Source of the DNA: an uncultured bacterium
GTDB taxonomy: Bacteria; Cyanobacteriota; Vampirovibrionia; Gastranaerophilales; Gastranaerophilaceae
Length of the DNA stretch: 64,000 nt
Assembly: GCA_949282195.1 (NCBI GenBank)
Contig: CASDOW010000006.1
Span: forward strand, 20,749 to 84,748
Direction: 5' to 3'
Position 1 is the first letter of the stretch, and the number at the start of each line of letters is the position of its first letter. The translations under genes and the position numbers were made by a program. Shown one piece after another: positions 27,381 to 35,099 of this stretch. The notes below the pieces were generated by a model. That model made no database searches. It had not been told where the DNA came from and saw only the letters and a list, made by a program, of their open reading frames with translations.

Positions 27381-27992
27381 ATGTACGGAATAAATGAATA
27401 TAAAATAATGGATTATGTGCCTACTGTTATTGAAGCATCAAGCAGAGGGGAGCGTTCATTTGATATTTTTTCAAGGTTATTAAGAGAAAGAATTGTTTTT
27501 CTGGGTTCTGAGATTGATGATGACGTAGCTAATTCAATAGTAGCTCAATTATTGCTTTTAGATAGTGAAAACTCTGAAAAAGATATCATGCTTTATATTA
27601 ACTCTCCGGGTGGTGTTATTACGGCAGGCATGGCAATATATGACACTATGAAATTAATTAAAGCTCCTGTTTCAACAATTTGTCTTGGTGATGCTGCTTC
27701 AATGGGTGCATTTTTATTATCAGGCGGAACAAAAGGCAAAAGACTAGCTCTGCCAAACTCAAGAATTATGATTCACCAACCTTTAGGTGGTGCTAAAGGT
27801 CAAGCAACCGATATTGAAATCGAAGCAAAAGAAATTTTAAGAATGAAGGCTATGTTAAATGAGCTTTTAGCTGAACATACAGGGCAAAAACTTGAAACAA
27901 TCAAAAAAGACACAGAACGCGATAACTTCATGTCTGCTCAAGAAGCTCTTGAATATGGATTGATTGATAAAATTATCACAAGAGAAAATTAG
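27381..27992 (+). CDS. clpP: ATP-dependent Clp protease proteolytic subunit
   Basis: A 203-residue ClpP serine protease subunit that forms the double-ring degradation chamber served by ClpX/ClpA/ClpC. The catalytic triad is intact: Ser107 in [11 protein letters not shown], His132 in [10 protein letters not shown] and Asp181 in [15 protein letters not shown], the oxyanion-loop region, is present. It is a single gene with its own promoter; clpX is not adjacent. Full family length. Confidence 0.96.
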   Translation: MYGINEYKIMDYVPTVIEASSRGERSFDIFSRLLRERIVFLGSEIDDDVANSIVAQLLLLDSENSEKDIMLYINSPGGVITAGMAIYDTMKLIKAPVSTICLGDAASMGAFLLSGGTKGKRLALPNSRIMIHQPLGGAKGQATDIEIEAKEILRMKAMLNELLAEHTGQKLETIKKDTERDNFMSAQEALEYGLIDKIITREN

Positions 27993-28000
27993 TTGTAATC

Positions 28001-28029
28001 TTGAAAAATTTCTTTATTGGTGCTATAAT
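28001..28029 (+). promoter_or_regulatory. Near-consensus promoter of the 83-residue orphan gene
   Basis: TTGAAA (28001-28006), 17 bases, TG-C-TATAAT (28021-28029). It matches the vegetative consensus almost perfectly, with an added extended -10. The predicted leader is about 20 bases and contains AAAGGTTAGAG before ATG 28056. Confidence 0.8.
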
Positions 28030-28055
28030 ACAGTGTCAATTTTGAAAGGTTAGAG

Positions 28056-28307
28056 ATGTCTTTATTAACAAGTTTAGCAACCCAAAGTCTTATAGCTCAA
28101 AGGAATAATTTGCAATTTCAGATGTTGCAAAATAATTCTTTGCAAAGGGGAATGTTAAGTAATCCTCTTTTTATGGGCAATCTTGAAATGGCAAATAGAG
28201 CTGAGTCATCACTTATGTTAGACAATCTCAATGCCTCCGTACAGCTAATGGCACTTAATGCAGAGCTTAATGCTCTAAAAGAAGCCAAACTGAACTATTT
28301 AGCTTAA
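28056..28307 (+). CDS. Small orphan protein, probably highly expressed
   Basis: An 83-residue protein rich in Leu, Asn, Gln and Met (MSLLTSLATQSLIAQRNNLQ..., ending NAELNALKEAKLNYLA). It looks like two or three helices; the second half could form an amphipathic hairpin. There is no signal peptide or membrane helix, and no Cys. It is monocistronic, with a near-consensus promoter upstream and a strong terminator 20 bases after the stop. No family recognised. The regulatory strength argues that it is a real, abundant product. Confidence 0.7.
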   Translation: MSLLTSLATQSLIAQRNNLQFQMLQNNSLQRGMLSNPLFMGNLEMANRAESSLMLDNLNASVQLMALNAELNALKEAKLNYLA

Positions 28308-28325
28308 TTAAACAAAATATTTTCT

Positions 28326-28360
28326 AAAAAAAGACCGATTTAAGAATAATCGGTCTTTTT
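28326..28360. terminator. Bidirectional terminator between the orphan gene and hisS
   Basis: AAAAGACCGATT and AATCGGTCTTTTT form a stem with a seven-base loop, with A-rich and T-rich flanks. It can stop transcription from both the plus-strand orphan gene and the minus-strand hisS, which ends at 28365. Confidence 0.88.
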
Positions 28361-28364
28361 ATAT

Positions 28365-29600
28365 TTATAATAAATCACTAAAATTTTCTATTTTCCTTTG
28401 TTCGCCGCAATTTAGGTCTTTAACGCTATAAAATCCTTTTTCTATTTCATCTTCGCCTAAAATAACAGCGTAATTAGCACATTTTGAGGCTTTTTCCAGC
28501 TGTTTAGAGAATTTTCTTCCCTGCATATCAAATTCAACTTTTTTGTTTTGACTTCTTAGTTTTTGAGCCAGCTTAAGAGCTTCTTTTGTGTTTGTTGAAA
28601 CGATATAATAATCAAGTTTAGAAACTTCTTTTTTCTCAACAAGACTAAAAAGTCTTTCAACTCCCATGGCAAAACCGACGGCAGGAGTCGGCACGCCACC
28701 AAGCATTTCAACTAAGCCGTCATATCTTCCGCCGCCGCAAACAGCGCTTTGAGAGCCTAAAGCTGAAGATTTAATTTCAAATACGGTTCTGTTGTAGTAA
28801 TCCAAACCTCTTACAAGAAGTTTATTTCTTTGATATTTTATATTTAATTCATCTAAGTAGCTTAATAATGTATTAAAATGTGTTTTACATTCATCACAGA
28901 TATAATCATTAAAAATGACTTTTTTTACTTCTTCTTTTTCAAATATTTTTTGACAATTTTCATTTTTGCAATCGAGCATTCTTAATGGATTTTTTTCATA
29001 GCGCATTTTGCAATCATCACACATATCATCAAGATAAGGCGCCAAAACTTCTTTAATGGAATTTCTATAATCGTTTTTACATTTTGGACAGCCCAGAGAA
29101 TTAAGTTCAACTTCTAAATTTCCTAATCCTATTGATTTTAAAAATTCAACAGCCGATAAAATAACTTCAGCATCAGCAGCCGGTTCATTTATTCCAAACA
29201 TTTCAACACCAATTTGGTGAAATTGTCTTTGTCTACCTGCTTGAGGGCGTTCATATCGAAACATCGGTCCAAAATACCAGAATTTTTGCGGCGGACTTTG
29301 GCGGTTTAGATTATGTTCAATATATGCCCTTACCACTCCGGCCGTATTTTCGGGTCGAAGCGTGATAGAAGATGAATTTTTATCAGCTCCCCCGACACTA
29401 AAAGTATACATTTCTTTATTAACTATATCGGTTGAATCTCCGACACCTCTTTGGAAAAGTTCGGTTGCTTCAAAAATCGGAGTTTTAATTTCGCTGAAAC
29501 CTGCATTTTGAAATACATTTTTAGCATTTTCTAAAATCCACTGCCAAGTAGGGATTTCATCATTTAAAATATCTTTTGTTCCACGTTGTGCTTTAATCAT
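28365..29600 (-). CDS. hisS: Histidyl-tRNA synthetase
   Basis: A 411-residue class II aminoacyl-tRNA synthetase charging tRNA-His. Motifs seen: ITLRPENTAGVVRAYIEH near residue 80, motif 2 FRYERPQAGRQRQFHQIG, the histidine-specific loop VRGLDYYNRTVFEI, and motif 3 around GVPTPAVGFAMGVERL. A Cys-rich insertion (CPKC, CDDC, CKNENC, CDEC) of the sort found in many bacterial HisRS lies between residues 165 and 245. The C-terminal anticodon-binding domain is present. Full length. Confidence 0.96.
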   Translation of the reverse strand: MIKAQRGTKDILNDEIPTWQWILENAKNVFQNAGFSEIKTPIFEATELFQRGVGDSTDIVNKEMYTFSVGGADKNSSSITLRPENTAGVVRAYIEHNLNRQSPPQKFWYFGPMFRYERPQAGRQRQFHQIGVEMFGINEPAADAEVILSAVEFLKSIGLGNLEVELNSLGCPKCKNDYRNSIKEVLAPYLDDMCDDCKMRYEKNPLRMLDCKNENCQKIFEKEEVKKVIFNDYICDECKTHFNTLLSYLDELNIKYQRNKLLVRGLDYYNRTVFEIKSSALGSQSAVCGGGRYDGLVEMLGGVPTPAVGFAMGVERLFSLVEKKEVSKLDYYIVSTNTKEALKLAQKLRSQNKKVEFDMQGRKFSKQLEKASKCANYAVILGEDEIEKGFYSVKDLNCGEQRKIENFSDLL

Positions 29601-29655
29601 AGTTATTTCCTTAAAATTTCAATTTTTATTTTACTATAAAAATAATTTTGAAACT

Positions 29656-29694
29656 AAAAAGCCGATAAATCTTAAATGATTTAATCGGCTTTTA
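29656..29694 (-). terminator. Rho-independent terminator after pgk
   Basis: On the minus strand AAAAGCCGATTAAATC pairs with GATTTATCGGCTTTTT across a short loop (one bulge). It lies 20 bases beyond the pgk stop, between pgk and hisS. Confidence 0.8.
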
Positions 29695-29714
29695 AAATAT
29701 TTTTTTAAATTAAA

Positions 29715-30914
29715 TTAGTCATCAAGTGCGTCAACGCCGGGAAGAATTTTACCTTCAATAAATTCAAGTGAAGCTCCGCCGCCTGTTGAAACGTGTGTGA
29801 AATCTTCAGCTTTAGCAAATTTCTTAGCAGCTGAAACAGAGTCGCCGCCGCCGATAACTGATGTTGCGCCATTTTTTGTTGCTTCAACAATAGCTGCTAA
29901 AACTGCTTTTGTTCCGTTTGCAAATTTAGGATTTTCAAAAGCACCAACAGGGCCGTTCATAAGAATTGTTTTAGATGCTTTAATAACATCGGCGAATGCT
30001 TTTTGAGTTTCAGGACCTGCATCAACGCCTTCAAAACCGTCAGGAATGTTTGTAACATCAACTACTTTGTTTTCGCCGTTTCCTGAAAAATCATTTGTGG
30101 CTAATACATCAGTAGCTAAAACAAGTTTAACACCTTTTGCTTTTGCTTTTGCTTCGATAGCTTTAGCAGTTTCCAATTGGTCATCTTCGCAGATTGAATT
30201 TCCGATTTTACCGCCGTTAGCTTTAACAAAAGTATAAGCCATACCGCCGCCAATGATTAAGTTGTCAACTTTTTCAATTAAGTTTTCTAATACACCGATT
30301 TTTGTAGAAACTTTTGCGCCGCCAACAATAGCTGTGAAAGGATGTTCGGGGTTATCAAGAGCAGAGCCTAAACATCTTAATTCTTTTTCCATTAATAAAC
30401 CTGAAACGGCAGGTTTTAAAATTTTAGCTAATTTAGCTGTTGAAGTGTGTTTTCTGTGAGCTGCGCCGAATGCGTCATTTACATAGAAATCGCCAAGTTT
30501 AGCTAATTCAGTTGCAAAAGTCATATCGTCATCTTTTGCTTCTTCGGCTTTATAAAATCTGATATTTTCTAATAATGCAACTTGACCGTCTTTTAGGTTT
30601 TCAAGTTCTTTATCGGCACCTTCACCAACTAAAGATTTAACAAATAATACATCTTGACCTAAAACTTTTGATAAATATTTTGCAACAGGTTCAAGAGAAA
30701 ATTCAGGTTTAACTTCTCCTTTTGGTCTGCCTAAATGTGCCATTAAGATAACTTTAGCGCCTCTTTCTGTTAAATATTTAACAGTTGGGATAATTGCTTG
30801 TATTCTTGTATCATCTGATACGTTGTTGTTTTCATCTAAAGGTACGTTAATATCAACTCTTACCAGAGCTCTTTTTCCTTTGATGTCACCTAAATCTTTA
30901 ATAGATTTTTTCAT
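29715..30914 (-). CDS. pgk: Phosphoglycerate kinase
   Basis: A 399-residue glycolytic enzyme that transfers phosphate between 1,3-bisphosphoglycerate and ADP. Substrate-binding residues are in VRVDINVPLDEN near the start, AHLGRPKGE, and LLENIRFYKAEEAKDD. The nucleotide side shows GGAKVSTKIGVLENL, GPVGAFENPKFA, and the C-terminal GGGDSVSAAKKF and VSTGGGASLEFIEGK. Full length. It is monocistronic, with an AAGGAG site and its own promoter. Confidence 0.97.
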   Translation of the reverse strand: MKKSIKDLGDIKGKRALVRVDINVPLDENNNVSDDTRIQAIIPTVKYLTERGAKVILMAHLGRPKGEVKPEFSLEPVAKYLSKVLGQDVLFVKSLVGEGADKELENLKDGQVALLENIRFYKAEEAKDDDMTFATELAKLGDFYVNDAFGAAHRKHTSTAKLAKILKPAVSGLLMEKELRCLGSALDNPEHPFTAIVGGAKVSTKIGVLENLIEKVDNLIIGGGMAYTFVKANGGKIGNSICEDDQLETAKAIEAKAKAKGVKLVLATDVLATNDFSGNGENKVVDVTNIPDGFEGVDAGPETQKAFADVIKASKTILMNGPVGAFENPKFANGTKAVLAAIVEATKNGATSVIGGGDSVSAAKKFAKAEDFTHVSTGGGASLEFIEGKILPGVDALDD

Positions 30915-30950
30915 ATTAAAACTCCTTATTAAGTCGTACTTTATAAGGTA

Positions 30951-30979
30951 ATTTTAAAATAAAGATAAAGATAGTTCAA
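30951..30979 (-). promoter_or_regulatory. Promoter of pgk
   Basis: On the minus strand: TTGAAC (30979-30974), 17 bases, TAAAAT (30956-30951). The leader is about 30 bases with AAGGAG before ATG. Confidence 0.65.
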
Positions 30980-30985
30980 TAATAA

Positions 30986-31261
30986 TTATTTTTTAAAGAA
31001 GTTTTTAATTGCTTCAAAAAAATCTAAAAATAAATTTTTAATTATGGTTAAAAAATTTTGAGATTGAATTTCTTCTTCAATGCTGTCTTCTTTTTCAAAG
31101 GAATCCTCAGGATAATCTTTTACGGATGAAAAATCTATCTCTTCCTCTTCTTCTTTTTTGCCGCGTTCAAAATATCCCGTATTTCCGCCGCCGCCGGCAC
31201 AGGATTTATGGCTTGCTTGAACATTAGAGAGGTTTCCTATGGGGTTAAAATCAAATGACAT
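30986..31261 (-). CDS. Small orphan protein with Gly-rich patch and amphipathic C terminus
   Basis: A 91-residue protein. Residues 20-27 read SCAGGGGN, followed by GYFERGKK, a strongly acidic middle (KKEEEEEIDFSSVKDY, SIEEEIQSQ), and a hydrophobic/aromatic amphipathic end (FLTIIKNLFLDFFEAIKNFFKK) that could bind membranes. No signal peptide. It has a near-consensus promoter of its own, almost identical to that of the 83-residue gene at 28056. No family recognised. Confidence 0.6.
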   Translation of the reverse strand: MSFDFNPIGNLSNVQASHKSCAGGGGNTGYFERGKKEEEEEIDFSSVKDYPEDSFEKEDSIEEEIQSQNFLTIIKNLFLDFFEAIKNFFKK

Positions 31262-31283
31262 TTATTTTCTTCTTTCTACTATG

Positions 31284-31312
31284 ATTATAGCAGAAATTTG
31301 ACTTTCTTTCAA
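31284..31312 (-). promoter_or_regulatory. Near-consensus promoter of the 91-residue orphan gene
   Basis: On the minus strand: TTGAAA (31312-31307), 17 bases, TATAAT (31289-31284) with TG-C extension. Same hexamers, spacer length and extension as the promoter at 28001-28029. Confidence 0.8.
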
Positions 31313-31999
31313 CTATGAGAAGAAATGCCCTCTTTTTGAGTTAAGGGTGATATTGTCAAATGAATATAGTGCCGCGGGTCTTTTCGAAACTGATTTTGTA
31401 AATTCATTTGTTTCAACAAGAATATTGGATGATAGCATTTTTTTTCTGAAGTTTCTTTTATCAAGAGTTTTATTCAAGATTAATTCATAAGATTTTTGCA
31501 GTTCGGTTAGAGTGAACTTTTTAGGAAGCAATTGAAATGCTATAGGACATAATTCAAGGCGTTCACGTGTTCTTTTTAGAGAGTATTCAATAATTTCTTT
31601 GTGGTCAAAAGCCAAGGGCGGAAGATTTTCAACTTCATACCATTGAACATCTGCTACTCCTTCTGTTGCTTTAACATCAAGCTTGATATCTTCCGCTCTT
31701 AAAAGCGCAAAATAAGCACAAGTTATAACACGTGCGTTTGGATATCTGAGAGGATCGCCGAAAGTGTAGAGCTGTTCAAGATAAATGTTTGAAACGCTTG
31801 TTTTTTCTTTTAAAACACGCAAAGCTGCGTCATCAATATTTTCTGATAATCTGATAAAACCTCCGGGGATTGACCATTTTCCTCTGAAAGGTTCATTGGC
31901 ACGCTTAACTAATAAGACTTTTAATTTGTTATTATTGATTGTTAAAATAACAACGTCGACTGTGACTTCGTGTGTTTTTGTTTCCGCAAATGTTCTCAT
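31313..31999 (-). CDS. NrtR-type regulator: degenerate Nudix domain plus winged helix
   Basis: A 228-residue protein with a Nudix fold (residues 10-140) and a C-terminal winged-helix domain (about 155-225: FTLTELQKSYELILNKTLDKRNFRKKML, then PAALYSF). This architecture is that of NrtR and related sugar/NAD regulators, where the Nudix domain senses a ligand. The Nudix box is damaged: GGFIRLSENIDDAALRVLKEK has Val where the box needs the Glu of 'RE' and Lys for one Glu of 'EE'. Hydrolase activity is thus unlikely. The neighbouring genes (pgk, dnaX) give no clear target; autoregulation is possible. Confidence 0.83.
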   Translation of the reverse strand: MRTFAETKTHEVTVDVVILTINNNKLKVLLVKRANEPFRGKWSIPGGFIRLSENIDDAALRVLKEKTSVSNIYLEQLYTFGDPLRYPNARVITCAYFALLRAEDIKLDVKATEGVADVQWYEVENLPPLAFDHKEIIEYSLKRTRERLELCPIAFQLLPKKFTLTELQKSYELILNKTLDKRNFRKKMLSSNILVETNEFTKSVSKRPAALYSFDNITLNSKRGHFFS

Positions 32000-32005
32000 A
32001 TGCCT

Positions 32006-32034
32006 ATAATATAATAAATATCGATTTATGGCAA
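32006..32034 (-). promoter_or_regulatory. Promoter of the NrtR-like gene, predicted leaderless, with possible operator
   Basis: On the minus strand: TTGCCA (32034-32029), 17 bases, TATTAT (32011-32006), six bases, ATG. The spacer holds TAAAT-CGAT-ATTTA, an imperfect palindrome with five-base arms that could be an operator for the encoded regulator. Confidence 0.55.
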
Positions 32035-32050
32035 GTTTTACACTTAATAA

Positions 32051-33838
32051 TTAGTCTATAATTCTTCCGTTGAATTGTTCAATCATTTCTTGAACTTTGT
32101 GGCTGTATTGTTTTTTCTCGTTTTCAGACATTTGTTCTTTTTCTTCAACTTCTTTTGGTTGACTTTCTTTAATTGGATTTTGCTGATTTGATTGAACTGT
32201 TTGAGGTGTATAAGATTGAGCTTGTATTTGAGGTCTGTTAATTGAAGGTTTTATTTCAATAACTTTTGTGTTTTCGTCTATTCTTGTAAATTCGATTTTA
32301 TAATCAACTCCTGAAGCTTTGATTGCATTTTCAAGCTGAGGCATTTTAGAGGGTGATTTTGCTTGGACTAAAGTGTTTTCATTTAAAAAGCCAAGAGTAA
32401 TTATTTGATTTTCAATTTTTACAAGTTTTGCAACTCCTTTATAGAATGCTCTGGCTGGCATTGAAGGAATAAGAGAAATTATTTCCATCCAAACTTGAGC
32501 GCCGTCTTTTGATTGAACATTGTTTATTTGCGGTTTTTCAATTTGGACTTCTTTTATAGGTTCGATTTGTTGTGTTTGTTCTTGTTTAATTTCGGGCTCT
32601 TTGTTAATAGGCTTTTCGATTATTTTTTCAATCGGCTTTTCAATTGGCTTATTTTGTTCAATTGGAGCCTGCATGTTAATTGCTGCAATTTTAGGATTTT
32701 GAATATTTGGTTTAATATTTTGAATTTGAGTTATGCTCAAATCTAGTCTTGAAGCTGCAATCACCGCAAGCTCCATCCATAAATAAGGATTTGTTGAAAC
32801 TTTAATTTCTTTATAATATTCAATAATAGTATTTAAAATTTTAAATATTTTATCTTTGTCAAAGTTTAGCGCTTTAATTTTTTCAATATCATCATCAATC
32901 AGTGAGCTAAAGTTTTTGATGTTTTCAAGATTGTCTGAATTTAAAACCAAAATTACATTTCTTAAAAACTCGATGAAGTTTTCTGCTAAATTTCTCGGTT
33001 CATTTCCCTTTGAATAAATTTCATCAACGCAAATTATTGCATTTTGGGTATCTTGATTGTTAATTTGTTTTAATAAGTTTAATAAAATATCAAAATTAAC
33101 TTTGCCTAAAAGTTCTTCAATTAAGTCTTTTGTTATTTCTTCTTTGACGCCTAAAATGCTGACTTGGTCTAATAGAGCAAGAGAATCTCTCAATCCTCCT
33201 GAAACATTTTTGGCTATTGTATATAGCGCTTCTTGGGTGATTTTAATGTTTTCGATATCTGCAATTTCTCTTAATCTTTTAACGATGTCTTGAGTTGTAA
33301 TTCTTCTTAAATCAAACCTTTGACATCTTGAAACAATTGTTTCAAGAACCTTGTGAGGTTCTGTGGTTGCTAGAATAAAAATGACATTTTTGGGCGGTTC
33401 TTCAAAAGTTTTTAATAGTGCATTAAATGCATCATTTGAAAGCATATGGACTTCATCTATGATAAAAATTTTATATTTGCCATGGATAGGCGCGTATTGA
33501 ACTTGGTTAATAAGTTCTTTTGCATCTTGTATACCTCTGTTTGATGCAGCGTCAATTTCAATTACATCAAGCCCTTGAGCATTTGTAATATCAATGCAGC
33601 TTGCGCATTTTTGGCAAGGTTCTAATGTCGGGCCGTGTTCACAATTAAGGGATTTGGCTAAAATCCTTGCACTTGAAGTTTTCCCTGTTCCTCTCGGGCC
33701 GCAAAACAGATAGGCATTGGCAATTCTGTTTAACTCAATTGCGTTTGATAATGCCTTAACAAGGCTTTCTTGACCCACTATATCTTTAAAAGATTGAGGG
33801 CGATATTTTCTAAATAGAGGCAAATAATTTTGTTCCAT
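32051..33838 (-). CDS. dnaX: DNA polymerase III gamma/tau subunit
   Basis: A 595-residue clamp-loader ATPase. Seen in order: RKYRPQSFKDIVGQ, Walker A GPRGTGKTSSARI, a zinc-binding Cys cluster (CEHGPTLEPCQKCASC), Walker B FIIDEVHML, and the sensor and Arg-finger region TTEPHKVLETIVSRCQRFDLRR. After domain III a Pro/Gln/Glu-rich linker (about 395-460) leads to a C-terminal tau-like domain. ATG 33838 is chosen: a longer reading from 34084 would run through the divergent engB gene. TATAAT is placed seven bases before this ATG, so the message should be leaderless. Confidence 0.95.
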   Translation of the reverse strand: MEQNYLPLFRKYRPQSFKDIVGQESLVKALSNAIELNRIANAYLFCGPRGTGKTSSARILAKSLNCEHGPTLEPCQKCASCIDITNAQGLDVIEIDAASNRGIQDAKELINQVQYAPIHGKYKIFIIDEVHMLSNDAFNALLKTFEEPPKNVIFILATTEPHKVLETIVSRCQRFDLRRITTQDIVKRLREIADIENIKITQEALYTIAKNVSGGLRDSLALLDQVSILGVKEEITKDLIEELLGKVNFDILLNLLKQINNQDTQNAIICVDEIYSKGNEPRNLAENFIEFLRNVILVLNSDNLENIKNFSSLIDDDIEKIKALNFDKDKIFKILNTIIEYYKEIKVSTNPYLWMELAVIAASRLDLSITQIQNIKPNIQNPKIAAINMQAPIEQNKPIEKPIEKIIEKPINKEPEIKQEQTQQIEPIKEVQIEKPQINNVQSKDGAQVWMEIISLIPSMPARAFYKGVAKLVKIENQIITLGFLNENTLVQAKSPSKMPQLENAIKASGVDYKIEFTRIDENTKVIEIKPSINRPQIQAQSYTPQTVQSNQQNPIKESQPKEVEEKEQMSENEKKQYSHKVQEMIEQFNGRIID

Positions 33839-33845
33839 AGAAATT

Positions 33846-33851
33846 ATTATA
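33846..33851 (-). promoter_or_regulatory. -10 element of dnaX, predicted leaderless
   Basis: A perfect TATAAT on the minus strand (33851-33846) followed by seven bases and ATG 33838. No Shine-Dalgarno and no clear -35. Confidence 0.55.
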
Positions 33852-33870
33852 ATATAAAAAACCATGCCCA

Positions 33871-33879
33871 TGGTAGAAT
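33871..33879 (+). promoter_or_regulatory. Extended -10 promoter of engB
   Basis: TG-G-TAGAAT (33871-33879), then an AT-rich leader of about 11 bases with AAAGGT before ATG 33897. It lies back to back with the dnaX promoter in a 58-base gap. Confidence 0.5.
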
Positions 33880-33896
33880 AAATAAAAAAGGTAAAA

Positions 33897-34484
33897 ATGA
33901 AAATAAAAGACGCAAAATTTTTAATAAGTTCACCGAATTTGAAGCTTTGTCCTAAGACAGATTTAGCTGAGTTTGCGCTATTGGGGCGTTCTAATGTCGG
34001 AAAATCTACTTTTATTAATACTTTAGTTAATAGGCAAAAACTTGCAAAAACTTCAAATACTCCGGGGAAAACCAGATTAATCAATCTTTTTGAGATACAA
34101 AGCGAGAAAATGCCTTTTATTTTGGCAGATTTGCCTGGGTATGGTTATGCTAAAGTGTCTAAAAAAGAACAGGAGTCTTGGCAGAGAAATCTTGAAGAAT
34201 ATCTTTTAAAAAGAGAAAATTTAATTTGTTCAATCCAATTTATCGACGCTCGCCATGACATTCAAAAAAACGATATTCTGATGCAGGAATGGCTTAAATA
34301 TAACAAACTCCCCTGTATTAATATTTTAACTAAATGCGATTATATTTCAAGGAATGAAATAGCTAAAAAAATAGCTATAATTGAAAAACAATTTAATAAC
34401 AAAACTCTTGCTTTTTCATCTAAAAATCGAATTTATTGCGATGAAGTTGTTTCTTATTTGGTTGGTTTAATTCAGAATAATTAA
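33897..34484 (+). CDS. engB: Ribosome biogenesis GTPase EngB/YsxC
   Basis: A 195-residue TrmE-Era-EngA-EngB-Septin family GTPase required for large ribosomal subunit assembly. The G motifs are complete: G1 GRSNVGKSTFIN, G2 around KTSNTPGKTR, G3 LADLPGYGYAKV, and G4 LTKCDYIS. The length is typical. It is divergent from dnaX and its 3' end overlaps the converging rsmG gene by 18 bases. Confidence 0.94.
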   Translation: MKIKDAKFLISSPNLKLCPKTDLAEFALLGRSNVGKSTFINTLVNRQKLAKTSNTPGKTRLINLFEIQSEKMPFILADLPGYGYAKVSKKEQESWQRNLEEYLLKRENLICSIQFIDARHDIQKNDILMQEWLKYNKLPCINILTKCDYISRNEIAKKIAIIEKQFNNKTLAFSSKNRIYCDEVVSYLVGLIQNN

Positions 34485-35099
34485 ATTTCTTTCATAAATT
34501 TCTTCTAAAGGCAATCTGTATGGAATGATTTCAAAATTACTTTTTGGATATCTTTTCTTAAACAATTTTACCTCGTCATCAGACAATTTTGCCTTATAAA
34601 TCAAGAAATTACCTTGTTTTGTAAGGTGGGTTTTAGATAATTCCCAAACATCAATCATTTTTCCGACTGCTCTTGAAACAATCAAATCAACATTTTGATT
34701 TGGCGCTTCTTCAATTCTTGAGTATAAAATTTCAAGATTGTCGAGTTTTAATTTTTCTTTAATTTCTTTTATGAAGTTAATTTTTTTAATGCGAGAGTCA
34801 TTTGCAATTATTTTTTTATCTTTAAAACAAATTGCTAAAATTACGCTTGGAAAACCGCCTCCGCAGCCGACGTCGAGAATTTTTTTATGGTTTTTAAATT
34901 TATCCCATTTGTAAATAGCTAAAGAGTCAAAAACATGTTTTTCAAAAAGTACCTGAATATCGTTTTGGCTCATTAAATTTGTATGAGAATTATATTGTTT
35001 AAAAATTTCTTCCCATTGGTTTAATTTATCGATTGTTTTATTGTCAAGTTCTAAATCAAGTTCTTTTAATAATATTTCTTTTTCACGATTTGCTATCAT
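34467..35099 (-). CDS. rsmG: 16S rRNA (guanine-N7)-methyltransferase RsmG
   Basis: A 210-residue class I methyltransferase that modifies G527 of 16S rRNA. The SAM-binding loop ILDVGCGGGFPSVILAI and downstream VDLIVSRAVGKM motif are typical, as is the N-terminal helix with LMSQNDIQVLFEKHVFDSLAI. It overlaps the upstream TPR-protein gene by 17 bases and the converging engB gene by 18. Full length. Confidence 0.93.
   Translation of the reverse strand: MIANREKEILLKELDLELDNKTIDKLNQWEEIFKQYNSHTNLMSQNDIQVLFEKHVFDSLAIYKWDKFKNHKKILDVGCGGGFPSVILAICFKDKKIIANDSRIKKINFIKEIKEKLKLDNLEILYSRIEEAPNQNVDLIVSRAVGKMIDVWELSKTHLTKQGNFLIYKAKLSDDEVKLFKKRYPKSNFEIIPYRLPLEEIYERNLIILN

Noticed and set aside
33839..34084. 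Longer N-terminal reading of dnaX starting at 34084
   Set aside because: It runs antisense through engB, lacks similarity to DnaX before MEQNYLPLFRKYRP, and a perfect -10 element sits just upstream of ATG 33838.
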